NCBI GenBank assembly: GCA_024226315.1
Contig: JAAELT010000716.1
Location: forward strand, 1 to 64,000
DNA length: 64,000 nucleotides
From: a bacterium
GTDB lineage: Bacteria; Acidobacteriota; Thermoanaerobaculia; Multivoradales; J023
Reading direction: 5' to 3'
Shown: in pieces, positions 8,699-19,500 of the stretch
Position numbering within the stretch: position 1 is the stretch's first letter
Layout: every line of letters begins with the position of its first letter
Program-made: the position numbers and the translations under genes
The notes under the pieces: generated by a model
The model's input: only the letters and a program-made list of their open reading frames with translations
Databases searched by the model: none
Told to the model about the DNA's origin: nothing

Positions 8699-11185
8699 CT
8701 ACTCCGCACGCAACGCGCGTACCGGGTCGGTGCGGATAGCGCGCACCACGGGCACCAGAAACGCCACCAGCGCCACCGCCAGCAGCAGCACCACCGCGCC
8801 GGCGTAGATACCGGGATCGGTGACGCTGACCTCGTGGAGCTGACTCGCGACGCTGGCCGAGAGCTTCATGATCGCGAACGTGGCGACCAGGCCGAGTGCG
8901 AGGCCGGCTCCCACCATCCTCAGGCCCTCCCCGACGACCACCCGCAAGACGTCGCCACGCCCCGCGCCGATCGCCATGCGGACCCCCATCTCGCGACGCC
9001 TCTGGTTCACCGACTCGGCCAGAACACCGTAGACGCCGAGCGTCGCCAGCGCCAGCGCCAGCGCGCCGAAGACGCTCAGCAGGGTTGCCGAGACCCGCTC
9101 GATCCACAACGCCTCGTCGACGAAATAGGACATCGTGCCGACGTCGGCGATGGGCAGCTCCGGGGCCAGTGCGTGCACCTCCTGCCGCACCGTCGCCAGC
9201 AGCGCCTTGGGATCTCCCTCGGCGCGCACGTGCAGCGTCATCGCCGAGGCGTGGCGCTGGATCTCGGGGAGATAGATGAAACACTGGGGCGCTTCGTGGA
9301 TGTGCCGGTACTTGGCGTCCCGAGCGATGCCGATCACCTCGACCGCGGGCTGGTCGGGAAAAGAGATGTGGAACTGCTTGCCGATCGGGTCCTGGCCCGG
9401 CCAGGCGGCCTCGGCCATGGTTTCGTTGACGATCGCCATCAGCGGCCCGTCGGCGAGGATCGTGTCGTCGAAATCACGCCCTTCGATCAGCGGTATTCCC
9501 ACCGTCTCGAAGAAGCCAGGAAACACCGCGTTGCTGCGGAAGTACGCGCGCCCGGCACCCTCGAAGGGTTTCTCCTCGCCGCTCAGGTAGACCGACAGCT
9601 GGAGGATCGCGCCGCGCAGCAGGCGGTTCTCGGACAGCGCCGCCGAGCGTACGCCGGGAATCTGCTCGACCCGCTCCAGCGCCCGGCGGTAGAACGCCCG
9701 CGCGCGCTCCGGCTCGAAGCCCTGCTCACCAGGCGCGATCGACAACGCCAAGAGCGAGTCGGCCTCGAACCCGAGATCGATGCGATGGGCGTTGTCCAGG
9801 CTGCGCAGGTAGAGCCCGGCTCCGATCAGCGCGATCAGGGCGAGCGCCACCTGGGCGACGACCAGCAGGCGGCGCGGTCGCAGCCAGCGCCGCAACGAAC
9901 CTGCAGGTGCCTGGCGCGAAGCGCTCGACTCCTTGAGATGCGCGACCAGGTCGGGCTTCGAGACCTTGAACGCCGGCAGCAGGCCGAAGATCAGGCCGCT
10001 GACCAGGGCCGTCCCCAGGGTGAAGGCGAAGATCCAGAAGTCGAGCTTCAGCTCGAGCGCGTCGGCGGCGAACTGCGGCGGACGAAATCGCCACAGGAGG
10101 TCGAGGCTCCAGCGCGCCATGGGCAAGCTCAGGGCGCCGCCGAGCAGAAACAGGAAGAGATTCTCGCTCACCAGCTGAGTGACCATCCGCCCGCGGCTGG
10201 CGCCGAGCGACTGGCGGATGGAGATCTCGCGCCCCCGCTCCATGCCCCGGACCAGCAGCAGGCTGGCCACGTTGAGGCACGCCATGAACAGGATCAGCGC
10301 CACCGCCACCAGCAGGATACGGCCGTACCCCAGGTGCCGGGGACGCTCCGTGGGCAGCAGGGTCCCTTCGAGCAGCGGCTTCAGGCGGGCACCCAGCCTC
10401 TCGTTGTCGACGGGGAACGCCTCCTCGAGCTGCTTGGAGAGGCGCATCATCTCCTCGCCGGCCTGCTCCAGGCTGACGCCCTGGCGCAGCCTGCCGACGC
10501 CTCTGAAAACCGAACCGCCGCGCTCCCGGAACCACTGGCCGTAGGGAGAGATCCGCTCGAAAGCCGACGTCGGCATCCAGAAATCGATGTCGATTCCGAC
10601 CTCGGTGCCCTTGAAACCGCGAGGGGCGACGCCGACCACGCCGAAGCTCTCGCCGTTGATCTCGATCCGGCTTCCCACGATGTTCGGGTCCGCGCCGAAC
10701 CACCTGCTCCAGCAGCCGTGGCTCAAGACGGCCACCGCCTCCGCCCCCTCCTCGTCTTCCCGCGGCCAGAAAAACCGGCCGGTCGCGGGCTTCAGGCCGA
10801 GCACGTCGAAATAGTTGGCCGTGGTGAACGCTCCGGTGCCGCGCACCGGCTCGCTACCGCCGGTCAAGTTCATCTTGTGCCAGACGTGGAGCGCGATGCC
10901 GGAGAACGAGCGGTTGCGTTCCAACAGATCCAGGTAGTTCGGATGCGAGAGACTGTAGTAGCCGGCGTATTCCCCCGCGTCGTTCTTGCGCGTGGCGTAG
11001 ATCGACACCAGCGAGTCGAGATCCTCGACCGGCAGAGGCCGCAGGAAGATCGCGTCGAGCAGCGTGAAGATGGCGGTGTTCAGTCCGATGCCGAGCACCA
11101 GAGACACCACCGCCGCGGCGGCGAAACCGGGGCGCCGCGCGAGGATACGGACACCGAAGCCCAGATCCCGAATCAGACTCTGCAC
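8699..11185 (-). CDS. ADOP-type ABC transporter permease (MacB/FtsX-like, duplicated)
   Basis: An 828-residue membrane protein. The GTG at 11185 was chosen because GAGAGGA lies 8-9 nt upstream and the product then begins QSLIRDLGFGVRILARRPGF, the usual start of this family; a further in-frame GTG at 11218 has no ribosome site. Architecture: an N-terminal helix followed by a MacB-type periplasmic core domain, an FtsX permease, then a second core and a second FtsX unit. This is typical of the 'Acidobacterial duplicated orphan permeases', which have no linked ATPase; none is present here either. Likely export or mechanotransmission at the inner membrane; the substrate is unknown. The gene is convergent with the two-component system. 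Confidence 0.9.
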   Translation of the reverse strand: MQSLIRDLGFGVRILARRPGFAAAAVVSLVLGIGLNTAIFTLLDAIFLRPLPVEDLDSLVSIYATRKNDAGEYAGYYSLSHPNYLDLLERNRSFSGIALHVWHKMNLTGGSEPVRGTGAFTTANYFDVLGLKPATGRFFWPREDEEGAEAVAVLSHGCWSRWFGADPNIVGSRIEINGESFGVVGVAPRGFKGTEVGIDIDFWMPTSAFERISPYGQWFRERGGSVFRGVGRLRQGVSLEQAGEEMMRLSKQLEEAFPVDNERLGARLKPLLEGTLLPTERPRHLGYGRILLVAVALILFMACLNVASLLLVRGMERGREISIRQSLGASRGRMVTQLVSENLFLFLLGGALSLPMARWSLDLLWRFRPPQFAADALELKLDFWIFAFTLGTALVSGLIFGLLPAFKVSKPDLVAHLKESSASRQAPAGSLRRWLRPRRLLVVAQVALALIALIGAGLYLRSLDNAHRIDLGFEADSLLALSIAPGEQGFEPERARAFYRRALERVEQIPGVRSAALSENRLLRGAILQLSVYLSGEEKPFEGAGRAYFRSNAVFPGFFETVGIPLIEGRDFDDTILADGPLMAIVNETMAEAAWPGQDPIGKQFHISFPDQPAVEVIGIARDAKYRHIHEAPQCFIYLPEIQRHASAMTLHVRAEGDPKALLATVRQEVHALAPELPIADVGTMSYFVDEALWIERVSATLLSVFGALALALATLGVYGVLAESVNQRRREMGVRMAIGAGRGDVLRVVVGEGLRMVGAGLALGLVATFAIMKLSASVASQLHEVSVTDPGIYAGAVVLLLAVALVAFLVPVVRAIRTDPVRALRAE

Positions 11186-11285
11186 GTGTGAAGTCCTCTC
11201 TGGAACGGAGTCTACCACTGCTTTCTAACGCGGAATCGAGATCGAGAATGGATCAGGCAGGTTTGCTTGCGGTAACCTCTGATCC

Positions 11286-12455
11286 ATGGCCTCTCTGCTC
11301 TCCGACGCCGACCTGCTGCGCCGCCTGGTGTCGTTCGACACCACGAGCCACAACAGCAATCTACCGATGTCGGACTTCCTGTGCGACTATCTCGATCGCC
11401 CGGGTGTCGCGATCGAGCGCAACCCGTCACCGGACGGCGACAAGACGAACCTGGTGGTCACCGTGGGGGGCCGTGGCGACTCCGAAGAGGACGAAGAGCG
11501 CCCCGGCCTGGTGCTCTCGGGACACATGGACGTGGTGCCCGCCGGCGAGCCGGAGTGGCGCAGCGACCCGTTCGAGCTGATCGAGACCGAAACCGGCTAC
11601 GTCGGCCGGGGCGCCTGCGACATGAAGGGCTTCGTGGCGCTGGCCGTCAACGCGGCCGCGCGCGCAGAAACCGAGCGCCTGAGCCACCCCCTGGTGCTGC
11701 TCTTGACCTACGACGAGGAGATCGGCACCCTCGGCGCCCGTCATTTCGTCGACACCTGGCCCGCCGAGCGATCTCTGCCTCGCCGCGCGATCGTCGGCGA
11801 GCCCACCTCGCTGCGGGCGGTGCGCATGCACAAGGGCCACGCCAGCGCCCGCCTGACCTTCCACGGCGTCGGCGCCCACACCGGCTACCCGCATCTGGGA
11901 AAGAGCGCCATCGAGCCCGCTGGACGCGCGGTCGTCGCGCTCGCCGAGTTGCGTCGGCAGCTCGAGGCGGAGCACTGCCCCCACGGCGAGCACTTCGGCG
12001 AAGTGCCCTTCGTGGCCCTTTCCGCCTCGCGCATCCGTGGCGGCACCGCGGTCAACGTCGTCCCCGACCGCTGCGTCATCGACGTCGGTTTCCGGGTGCT
12101 GCCGGGAATGGAAGCGGCACCGATCGCGGAGCGGATCCAGCTGGCGGTGACCGAAGCGGCTGGCGAATCTTTCGAGATGAGCCGCGTCGAGCAGAGCCCG
12201 CCACTGCTGCTCGACGACGGCAACGACCTGTATCGGGCCGTGTGCGAGCTCATCGGCCAGGATCGGACCGTCAGCGTCTCCTACGCCACCGACGGCGGCT
12301 GGTTCGCCACCGCCGGGCTCGATTGCCTGATCTGGGGGCCGGGCACGATCGACGTCGCCCACAAGCCCAACGAATGGATGCCGAAAGACGAGCTCTCCCT
12401 GGCGTCGCAGTTGCTGGAAGTGGTCGTCGAGCGCTTTTGCGCCAACGACCGATAG
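11286..12455 (+). CDS. argE: M20 metallopeptidase, acetylornithine deacetylase-like
   Basis: A 389-residue di-zinc amidohydrolase. Metal and catalytic residues are visible: His80 and Asp82 in SGHMDVVP, Asp112 in GRGACDMKGF, Glu144-Glu145 in YDEEIG, and a C-terminal His in VAHKPNEW. Length and motif spacing fit the ArgE branch, which hydrolyses N-acetylornithine to ornithine. Other M20 deacylases have the same motifs, and no arginine gene is adjacent, so the substrate is inferred. TAACCT lies 7 nt before the ATG and no ribosome site is seen, suggesting leaderless expression. Confidence 0.85.
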   Translation: MASLLSDADLLRRLVSFDTTSHNSNLPMSDFLCDYLDRPGVAIERNPSPDGDKTNLVVTVGGRGDSEEDEERPGLVLSGHMDVVPAGEPEWRSDPFELIETETGYVGRGACDMKGFVALAVNAAARAETERLSHPLVLLLTYDEEIGTLGARHFVDTWPAERSLPRRAIVGEPTSLRAVRMHKGHASARLTFHGVGAHTGYPHLGKSAIEPAGRAVVALAELRRQLEAEHCPHGEHFGEVPFVALSASRIRGGTAVNVVPDRCVIDVGFRVLPGMEAAPIAERIQLAVTEAAGESFEMSRVEQSPPLLLDDGNDLYRAVCELIGQDRTVSVSYATDGGWFATAGLDCLIWGPGTIDVAHKPNEWMPKDELSLASQLLEVVVERFCANDR

Positions 12456-12482
12456 TCACGCCTGGGTGACAACGACCAGGAG

Positions 12483-13835
12483 TCAGGCTGCCTTGCGCAC
12501 CGGCTCCTCCGCCTGCTCCGCGGGCCTCGGAAGCCGCCGCGGCGCGCGCAAGGCGAGCATGATCACCGAGCCCAGCAGGCAGGCGATGCCCGCCGGCACG
12601 AAGGCCCAGATCCAGGTGGTGGCGTCGCCCGACTGGGTGCCGAGGTCCTTCATGATGCCGCCCAGGAGCGGCCCGACGATGCCGCCGACGCCGTACGAGA
12701 GGAACACGTAGGGGTAGTTGGTGCCCACCTTCCTGTCGCCGAACAGGTCGGCGGTTGCCGCCGGGAAGAGGGCGAAGTTGCCGCCGTAGTTGAAGCCGAT
12801 GATCGCCGCTCCCAGGTAGAGGCCCCATTCCGAGCCGCCGATCCAGAAGAAACCGATCATCATCACCCCCTGGACGGCGCTCAGCAGGATGATCGACCGG
12901 CGCCGGCCGAGGCCGTCGCTGATCCATCCCCACAAGATCCGGCCGAGGCCGTTGAACAGGGCGTAGAACAGCCCCATGGCGGTGCCGGCGACGACCGTGG
13001 TCTCGGCCGCCGTCAGCCCGGAGCTCGCCAGCCGATCACTGCCGAAGCGCTCGATACAACCGATCACCATCAAGCCGGCGACGGAGCCGAACAGGAAGGT
13101 GGTGAACAGCCCCCAGAACTGCGGCGTGCGCACCATCTGGCGGCCGGTGAATTCGCGCTTCCCCGAGACCTCGATCGACGTCGGCGGCGTCCAGCCCTTG
13201 GGTCGCCAGCCCGCCGGCGGGTCGACCAGGACGATCGCTCCCAGGCTGACCAACGCCGCGAACAGAACACCGTAGAGCATCCACACCTGGTGGACCGACC
13301 AGCCCATGCCGAACAGGCCACCCCAATCGCCGGTCAGCCGCACCGGCCCGAAAACGAACCCCTGGGTCAGCTTGATCCAGATCAGCGCGCCGAAGCCGAA
13401 GCCGGCCACCGCCAGGCCGGTGATCAGGCCCTTGCGGTCCGGGAACCATTTCACCAGCGCGGCCAGCGGACAGACGTACGCCAATCCGATGCCGGCGCCG
13501 CCGAGCACGCCGATGCCCAGCAGGATGCCCCAGAAGCTGGCTCCCGAGAGCCCGGCCACCACGTAGCCCAGGCCGAGCACCAGGCCGCCGGTGATTGTCA
13601 CCACGCGGGGCCCGGCTTTCGCCTGCCAGCGGCCGGCGACCAGCGCCATCACCACGGCAAAGGTCAGCAGGCTGGCGGAAAAGATCCACTGCCCCTGCAC
13701 GGCCGAAAAGCCGAACGGCTCGCCGGCCAGCCGGCCGGTGAACGCCGACCAGGCGTAGATGGCGCCGAGACAGAGCTGCACGAGAATGCCTCCGGCCACC
13801 ACCCACCAACGGTTCATGACTCTTGGAGAGCTCAC
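12483..13835 (-). CDS. MFS transporter, oxalate/formate antiporter (OFA) family
   Basis: A 450-residue protein with 12 predicted membrane helices. The start NRWWVVAGGILVQLCLGAIY followed by AWSAF is the hallmark of the OFA family. A conserved ILWGWISDGLGRR loop lies between helices 8 and 9. The GTG at 13835 is used because AAGGG lies 8 nt upstream; a later ATG (13817) lacks a ribosome site. The substrate is probably a small mono- or dicarboxylate, but cannot be read from sequence. It is convergent with the argE-like gene. Confidence 0.88.
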   Translation of the reverse strand: MSSPRVMNRWWVVAGGILVQLCLGAIYAWSAFTGRLAGEPFGFSAVQGQWIFSASLLTFAVVMALVAGRWQAKAGPRVVTITGGLVLGLGYVVAGLSGASFWGILLGIGVLGGAGIGLAYVCPLAALVKWFPDRKGLITGLAVAGFGFGALIWIKLTQGFVFGPVRLTGDWGGLFGMGWSVHQVWMLYGVLFAALVSLGAIVLVDPPAGWRPKGWTPPTSIEVSGKREFTGRQMVRTPQFWGLFTTFLFGSVAGLMVIGCIERFGSDRLASSGLTAAETTVVAGTAMGLFYALFNGLGRILWGWISDGLGRRRSIILLSAVQGVMMIGFFWIGGSEWGLYLGAAIIGFNYGGNFALFPAATADLFGDRKVGTNYPYVFLSYGVGGIVGPLLGGIMKDLGTQSGDATTWIWAFVPAGIACLLGSVIMLALRAPRRLPRPAEQAEEPVRKAA

Positions 13836-13908
13836 GATTCAAACCCTTTCTTTAAAGAAGTCCTTTTCGTTCGCGGACAGACGTATCCAAGAGTCACACT
13901 AGGATAGG

Positions 13909-13936
13909 CCCGCCGGGCTCGCCACACCCCGGCGGG
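13909..13936. other. GC-rich stem-loop between divergent genes
   Basis: CCCGCCGGG pairs with CCCGGCGGG across a ~10-nt loop in the space between the MFS gene and ftcD. It could be an operator or leader hairpin; nothing decides. Confidence 0.35.
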
Positions 13937-14072
13937 TGGCGCGACGATCCGTAGCCGGGTGGGCCGTGAAGACGGGGCCAGAAGGCGCTCCCGAGAACCG
14001 CGCCGTGCTACCATCGCGAGCCGTTCCGGGCACCCGCCCGTCTCCAGGAATCCAGCCTTCAGGAGCTCCCCA

Positions 14073-15773
14073 ATGAGCCTTTCCCGCAATGCCCAACTGG
14101 TGGAATGCGTCCCAAACTTCTCCGAGGGCCGCGACGCCGGCGTCATCTCCCGGATCACCGAGGTGATCGAGACGGTGGAGGGCGCCAAGCTGCTCGACAT
14201 CGACCCGGGCAAGGCGACCAACCGCACCGTGGTCACCTTCGTCGGGCACCCGGAAGCCGTGACCGAGGCGGCCTTCCGGGCGATCGCCCGCGCCGCCGAG
14301 CTGATCGACATGAGCCAGCACCGGGGCGAGCACCCGCGCATGGGCGCCACCGACGTCTGCCCCCTGGTGCCGATCTCGGGGCTGACCATGGAAGAGACCG
14401 TCGAGTGGGCGCAGAGGCTCGCCGAGCGCGTCGGTCGCGAGCTCGATTTCCCGGTCTACCTCTACGAGCACGCCGCCACCTCGCCCGAGCGCAGGAACCT
14501 GGCCACCGTCCGCGAGGGCGAGTACGAGGGCCTGGCCGAGAAGCTCCGCCGGCCGGAATGGGCGCCCGACTTCGGTCCGGCGGAGTTTCGCCCCGGTCCG
14601 GGCGCCACCGCCGTCGGCGCCCGCGACTTCCTGATCGCCTACAACGTCAACCTCAACACCACCTCCACCCGCCGCGCCACCGCCGTCGCCTGGGACGTGC
14701 GCGAGAAGGGGCGGGTGATGCGCGAGGGCGGCAAGCCCGGTGGCAAGATCCTGCGCGACGAGCGCGGCAAGAAGCGGTGGCAGGCCGGCACCCTCCCCGG
14801 CGTCAAGGCGATCGGCTGGTTCATCGAGGAGTACGGTCTGGCCCAGGTGTCGCTCAACATCACCGACATGCGGGCGACGCCGGTGCACAAGGTCTTCGAG
14901 GAAGTCGCCGGCAAGGCCCGCGCCCGCGGCCTGCGCGCCACCGGCTCGGAGCTGGTCGGCCTGATCCCGCTCCAGGCGATGCTCGACGCCGGCCGCCATT
15001 TCCTGGCCAAGCAGCAGCGCTCCCTCGGCGTGCCTGAAGACGAGCTGATCAAGATCGCCGTCAAGTCCATGGGGCTCGACGATCTGGCTCCCTTCGACCC
15101 CGCGCAGAAGATCATCGAGTACCAGCTGCGCGACCCGGCCGACGACCCCCTCGTCCACATGGACCTGCGCGCCTTCGCCGCCGAGACCGCGTCCGAGTCG
15201 CCGGCCCCCGGCGGCGGCTCGGTAGCCGCCTACGCCGGCGCCCTGGGAGCGGCGCTCGCCACCATGGTGGCCAACCTCTCCTCCCACAAGCGCGGCTGGG
15301 ACGACCGCTGGGAAGACTTCTCCGGCTGGGCCGAGAAGGGCCAGGCGCTCGAGGCCGAGCTGCTGCGCCTGGTCGACGAGGACACCCACGCCTTCAACCG
15401 CATCGGCGCCGCCTTCCGGCTGCCGAAGAAGACCGCCGAGGAAAAACAGGCCCGCGCCGCCGCCGTCGCCGAGGCCACCCGCGGCGCCATCGACGCCCCC
15501 TTCCAGGTCATGCAGCGCTCGCTCGAGGCCATGGAAGTCGCCACCGCCATGGCCCGCGACGGCATGAGCAGCTCTGTCTCCGACGCCGGCGTCGGAGCCC
15601 TGTGCGCCCGCGCCGCCCTGCGCGGCGCCCACCTCAACGTCCTGATCAACGCCGCCGGGTTCGACGACCAGGAATACCTGGCGGAAAAGCTCCGAGCGGC
15701 GAAGGAGATGGCGGCGGAAGCCGAGCGGCTGGAGGCCGAGATCCTGGGGATCGTCGAGGAGCGGATGGGCTGA
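14073..15773 (+). CDS. ftcD: glutamate formimidoyltransferase / formimidoyl-THF cyclodeaminase
   Basis: A 566-residue bifunctional enzyme of histidine breakdown. It moves the formimino group of formiminoglutamate to tetrahydrofolate, then releases ammonia to give methenyl-THF. The transferase half starts VECVPNFSEGRD and contains the catalytic-His region GEHPRMGATDVCPL. The cyclodeaminase half starts at about residue 365 with SPAPGGGSVAAYAGALGAAL. ATG at 14073 has aggag upstream and matches the family start; upstream in-frame sequence is non-conserved. The last ~19 codons recur, diverged, at 21707-21763. No other hut genes are visible. Confidence 0.93.
   Translation: MSLSRNAQLVECVPNFSEGRDAGVISRITEVIETVEGAKLLDIDPGKATNRTVVTFVGHPEAVTEAAFRAIARAAELIDMSQHRGEHPRMGATDVCPLVPISGLTMEETVEWAQRLAERVGRELDFPVYLYEHAATSPERRNLATVREGEYEGLAEKLRRPEWAPDFGPAEFRPGPGATAVGARDFLIAYNVNLNTTSTRRATAVAWDVREKGRVMREGGKPGGKILRDERGKKRWQAGTLPGVKAIGWFIEEYGLAQVSLNITDMRATPVHKVFEEVAGKARARGLRATGSELVGLIPLQAMLDAGRHFLAKQQRSLGVPEDELIKIAVKSMGLDDLAPFDPAQKIIEYQLRDPADDPLVHMDLRAFAAETASESPAPGGGSVAAYAGALGAALATMVANLSSHKRGWDDRWEDFSGWAEKGQALEAELLRLVDEDTHAFNRIGAAFRLPKKTAEEKQARAAAVAEATRGAIDAPFQVMQRSLEAMEVATAMARDGMSSSVSDAGVGALCARAALRGAHLNVLINAAGFDDQEYLAEKLRAAKEMAAEAERLEAEILGIVEERMG
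15717..15773 (+). repeat. left copy of duplicated ftcD 3' end (island edge)
   Basis: The last 43 bases of ftcD (15731-15773) match 21721-21763 at 39 of 43 positions without gaps. At protein level the match extends back to 15717 (EAERLEAEILG versus EATRREAEILG). Several differences are silent. The two copies bracket the toxin-antitoxin/TIR island. Confidence 0.8.
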
Positions 15774-15818
15774 GACCGGGCGTTCTCAGGTGTTAGGATG
15801 GACCAGAGGACCAGGGAC

Positions 15819-16100
15819 ATGAAGAAGACAATCGCCATCACGGAGCTCAAGACGCGCTGTGACGCTGTCATCGACGAGGTAGCGGAAGAGCACGTACCCT
15901 ACGTGCTCACGCGGGCGGAGCACCCGCGCGCCGCGCTCGTGCCCTACCAGGACTTCCTGCGTTTCCAGGCGCTGGCCGACGATGTCCACGAGCGCTTCGA
16001 TCGGACGCGAGCCGCATTTCGCCACCGCACCGCCGACCTCGGGGACGAAGAGGTCGCGGCCGATGTCGAGGCCGCCCTTGCGGAAGTCCGCGCCCGCTGA
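15819..16100 (+). CDS. Phd/YefM-family antitoxin
   Basis: A 93-residue protein starting KKTIAITELKTRCDAVIDEV, the swapped-hairpin DNA-binding fold of Phd/YefM antitoxins, followed by an acidic helical tail that would wrap the toxin. ATG at 15819 has agagga 8 nt upstream; an ATG at 15798 lacks a ribosome site. The stop overlaps the toxin start (TGATG), the usual coupling in type II pairs. The pair probably represses its own promoter. Confidence 0.85.
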   Translation: MKKTIAITELKTRCDAVIDEVAEEHVPYVLTRAEHPRAALVPYQDFLRFQALADDVHERFDRTRAAFRHRTADLGDEEVAADVEAALAEVRAR

Positions 16101-16516
16101 TGCGAGCCGTCATCGACACCAACATCCTGGTTCGAGCCATGCTCAAGCCGGCCGGTACCGTCGCGCCGGTGCTCGACCTACTGCGACGAGGCCGCTACGT
16201 GTACCTCTATTCCTTGGAAACCCTCGGCGAAGCTCTAGAGGTCCTGCAACGGCCTCGGATGGTCAAGAAATACGGTCTCACTTCTGAACGGGTGGAGGCA
16301 CTACGCGATCTGTTGGTCCTGCATGGAGAGTGCATCGAGCCACGCCGGAAGATCACAGTCTGCCGCGACGCCGACGACGATGCTTTCCTCGAGGTCGCAG
16401 TGGCTGGTGCCGCGGACGTCATCGTGACCGGGGACGAGGACCTTCGAGTCCTCGATCCCTTCGAGGGCATTCCGATCATCGAGCCAAGGCGCTTTGTCGA
16501 GTTGCTGGGGGACTGA
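16100..16516 (+). CDS. PIN-domain toxin (putative ribonuclease)
   Basis: A 138-residue PIN protein. The acidic residues expected for metal-dependent RNase activity are in place: Asp5 in AVIDTNILV, Glu in LETLGEAL, Asp residues in CRDADDDAFLEVA and TGDEDLRVL. Such toxins cut RNA until bound by the antitoxin, here encoded directly upstream with a one-base overlap. The specific RNA target is unknown. Confidence 0.88.
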   Translation: MRAVIDTNILVRAMLKPAGTVAPVLDLLRRGRYVYLYSLETLGEALEVLQRPRMVKKYGLTSERVEALRDLLVLHGECIEPRRKITVCRDADDDAFLEVAVAGAADVIVTGDEDLRVLDPFEGIPIIEPRRFVELLGD

Positions 16517-16565
16517 TGCTGCGACCAGGAGCGGCTAGAAACGCCCGACACTCTGCGCGCTCTGA

Positions 16566-19500
16566 TCAGAGACGATCCATCTCTCGCGTCAGCCCCATCG
16601 CTGACCCCACCCGCCGCTCGAGGAGCCGATCCCACAGGTCCAGGCACCGGAGGTAGACGGCCTGATCGCGATCCTTGGCCTGCTCGTAGAGGCGCAGAAG
16701 AAGCGGAAGGAGGAAGTGGGCGGCGTCAGTGCGAAGACCGCGGGCATGATCGCGAGCGGCCTCGGCCAGTTCTTCGGCGAAGGTCGTGCCCACCGCCAAC
16801 AGACAGTCCGCGAAGGGCAGCAGGTCCCCTGACTGCCGTTCGAGTGCTCGTAAGAGCGGCGTCGGATCTGCCTGAAAGGCCTTGGACCGTGCAAACCGGT
16901 TCCAGGCTTCACGGCCTGACTCGATGTGTTGCAGGTCGAGCTGACGAAAGCTCTTGGCCACCGCCTGCGCTACCCCATCGTCCGTGTCCTCGGCTAAGCG
17001 CAGGAGGGTGGCCTTCGCCTTTTCGGCGAACTCGCCTTCACCGATCAGCGACGCCGCGACTTGGGCGATGCCTTTACGCTGCTCCGGGGTGCCGTCAATA
17101 CACTGCTCGAAGCGTTCCGCAATCTCACCTGATACGAGAAACGCAGCCGCCACACACCTGGCTCCGGCGATGGCGACCCCGCGGGCCGATGAGGCCACCA
17201 TGCGATCGAGGGTGGGGAGAAGTCGGCTCAGGTGGGTGCGGTAGCAGTATCGGAGGAACGCCCCCGCATCGCGCGTCGCGAGAACCTCATCCGGCCCCGC
17301 GGACGCCTCCAGGAACCACACAACCGCCTGATCTTTGTCGATATTGATAACCGGGAGGCACGCTCCGAGCGCCGCCACATTCACGGCAGGATGCGAATCC
17401 CGGATCAGGCTCTCGATGGCCGGCCTGAGCTTGGCGAAGAACTCCGGATGTTGGAACAGCAGGCTGCGGATCGCGTAGGCGGCCCGCCCACGGGTCACGT
17501 TGAGCGCGTTGTTCTCGAGGTGGTTGAAGTCGTCGGAGTCTTGGCCGACCGATCCGACTGGATAGTAGTCCGGCGACGGGTGTGGGTGATGCTGCGCAAC
17601 CCACACGACAAAGTCCAGTGCCGCATCGGACCACGGGTACTTGGGGTACCGCTGGAGGAAGTCGCAGAGGTTTTCTCCGACCTGAGTGTCCTGCTCGTTC
17701 TGAGCCAGAGCCTGTACAACCGGGACCGCAAGAATATCCTCGAGAAGCTCGTGGGAAGGGGGTTTCCAGGTTTCCTCATCGGGCTTCCGGTCTCCCGGAA
17801 ATGCCAGACCGGCCAGAATCGCTCTCAGAAAGGCTGGGTGCCCATCCGAAGACCAGCGGGTCAGCAGCCTCCCGAAGCGTTCTGGCTCGCGCTGGGTGGC
17901 GGCCTGGAAGTCGGACGCGATCGTCTCAGGCGAAGCCTCCTCGAAATGATCGCCCTTCCACTTCGAGCGGTCAGCCCCTGGTCCGCCCTTCAGCTTGTCG
18001 CTCGCAACAAGCGTCAGTAGGGCGCGATCGCTCATCCGCTTGAGTACTTCGGGGCCGAGCGGTGATCCGACGAAGCCCGCCTTGACCCCTCCTCCGTCGT
18101 CGAGGCTTGAAACCTGGGGAACGCCAAACTTCCGGTTCAGCTCGGCGGTGCGTTTAGCGACTGCCGCAGATGCTCGATCGGGAGGAAGCTTCGGCAACAG
18201 AGCGTGCGTCGTACGGCCAAACGGACTCGGCACCTTCAAATTGCCGCCTTTCTTGATCCAGTCATGGCGGCGTTGATATACCTCCAGAAGGTCAGGCTCA
18301 CAGTAGTCGAGCAACCATTTCTCGAGACGCCGTAGGGTCTCCTCCGAGCAGGCCGGGGAATAGGCTTCGATCAGCATGCCTGCAAGGCGCCACTCGCCTG
18401 TAGCTCGCCTCATCCGGAGCCGCGCTCGCCAGGGGTCTGCCATCAGCCAACCGAGCGCCCAATCCGCTAGGTCCGGGTTCGCGGGTCCCACTCGCAGACA
18501 ATCGAGGAAGAGGATTTCTTTCCGTCGATCCCCCTGCGCGAGGCCCTCACCCAGGGACGTGAACGCGGCCCAGTTCTCCTCCAATAGGATACGCCCAAGG
18601 TCTCGGAGCAAGTCAGTGACCGGCTCCAGAGTCCCGAACTCGACTGCGTAGGGCTCGAGGACGTGATCTTCCTCAGACTGAAACTGCCGGATCTGAGCTA
18701 CCGCCATCACTGCCTTGAATAACAACTCCCAGGCTGGCAGACGAAGCTCGGCTGGGACGAGTGCCGGGGTTACCTTCTCGAAGCTGTACCAGTCCAGTTC
18801 GTTCATCCGCCCAGGCCGACGGCGCCTGCGCCCCTCCAGAAGGCTTCTGGCGAGGGTCAGAAGGAGGTGGCAAACGAGACTCAGGAAGCGCATAGGGTGC
18901 TTCTCGGCCAGCTCATCCCATTTGATGTGATCCGCCGTATCGGCGCCTTGCTGCGTGAGCTCGAGGCGCAGGTCGAACAACGCATCCGTGTCCTCGGCGG
19001 GATCAAACCGCAGGACCCAGAGAATGCGGTGGTTCCAGTCTGCGTCTTCTCCCAGATAGGGGCGAAGGAGCCGTGCGACTCGATCTCCACTGTCCTCGAC
19101 GACGTAGAGCAGCATCTCGAGAGCGGAGTCCCGGAGTTTGCTGTCGTCGCCGGCCAGCCACCGTTCGAAGACGCCCGCATCGTCGAGCACCTCGAACCAT
19201 GTCACCTGGCCACGCACGACATCTCCCAGAACGTGCTCGTGCCAGTAGGCGTCGTCGAGCAACTCGAGGACGAGCTGTTTCTCAGCACTCGACGGTTCGC
19301 CGAGTTGAGAGATGAACTGGAGGCAGAGCAACCGAAGATGGAAGCGTGTCTCCTCCCCTGCCTCAAGCAGCGTCCGGAGCTGCACCAAGTACGCGTCGGC
19401 ATCCCGGCCCCTCAGCTCTTCTAGGACGAGGCGAAGTTGTTCCCTGCGAAACAAGCTCTGCTCGGCTTTCGCGCCGAGCCAGGTCAACAGACTTTGTGCA

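Noticed and set aside
8282..11191. 969-codon plus-strand frame across the ABC permease
   Set aside because: Arg/Gln/His-rich translation typical of an antisense frame; the minus strand encodes a clear membrane protein.
13899..15632. 577-codon antisense frame over ftcD
   Set aside because: Low-complexity Gly/Ala/Leu/Asp translation; FtcD motifs are unmistakable on the plus strand.
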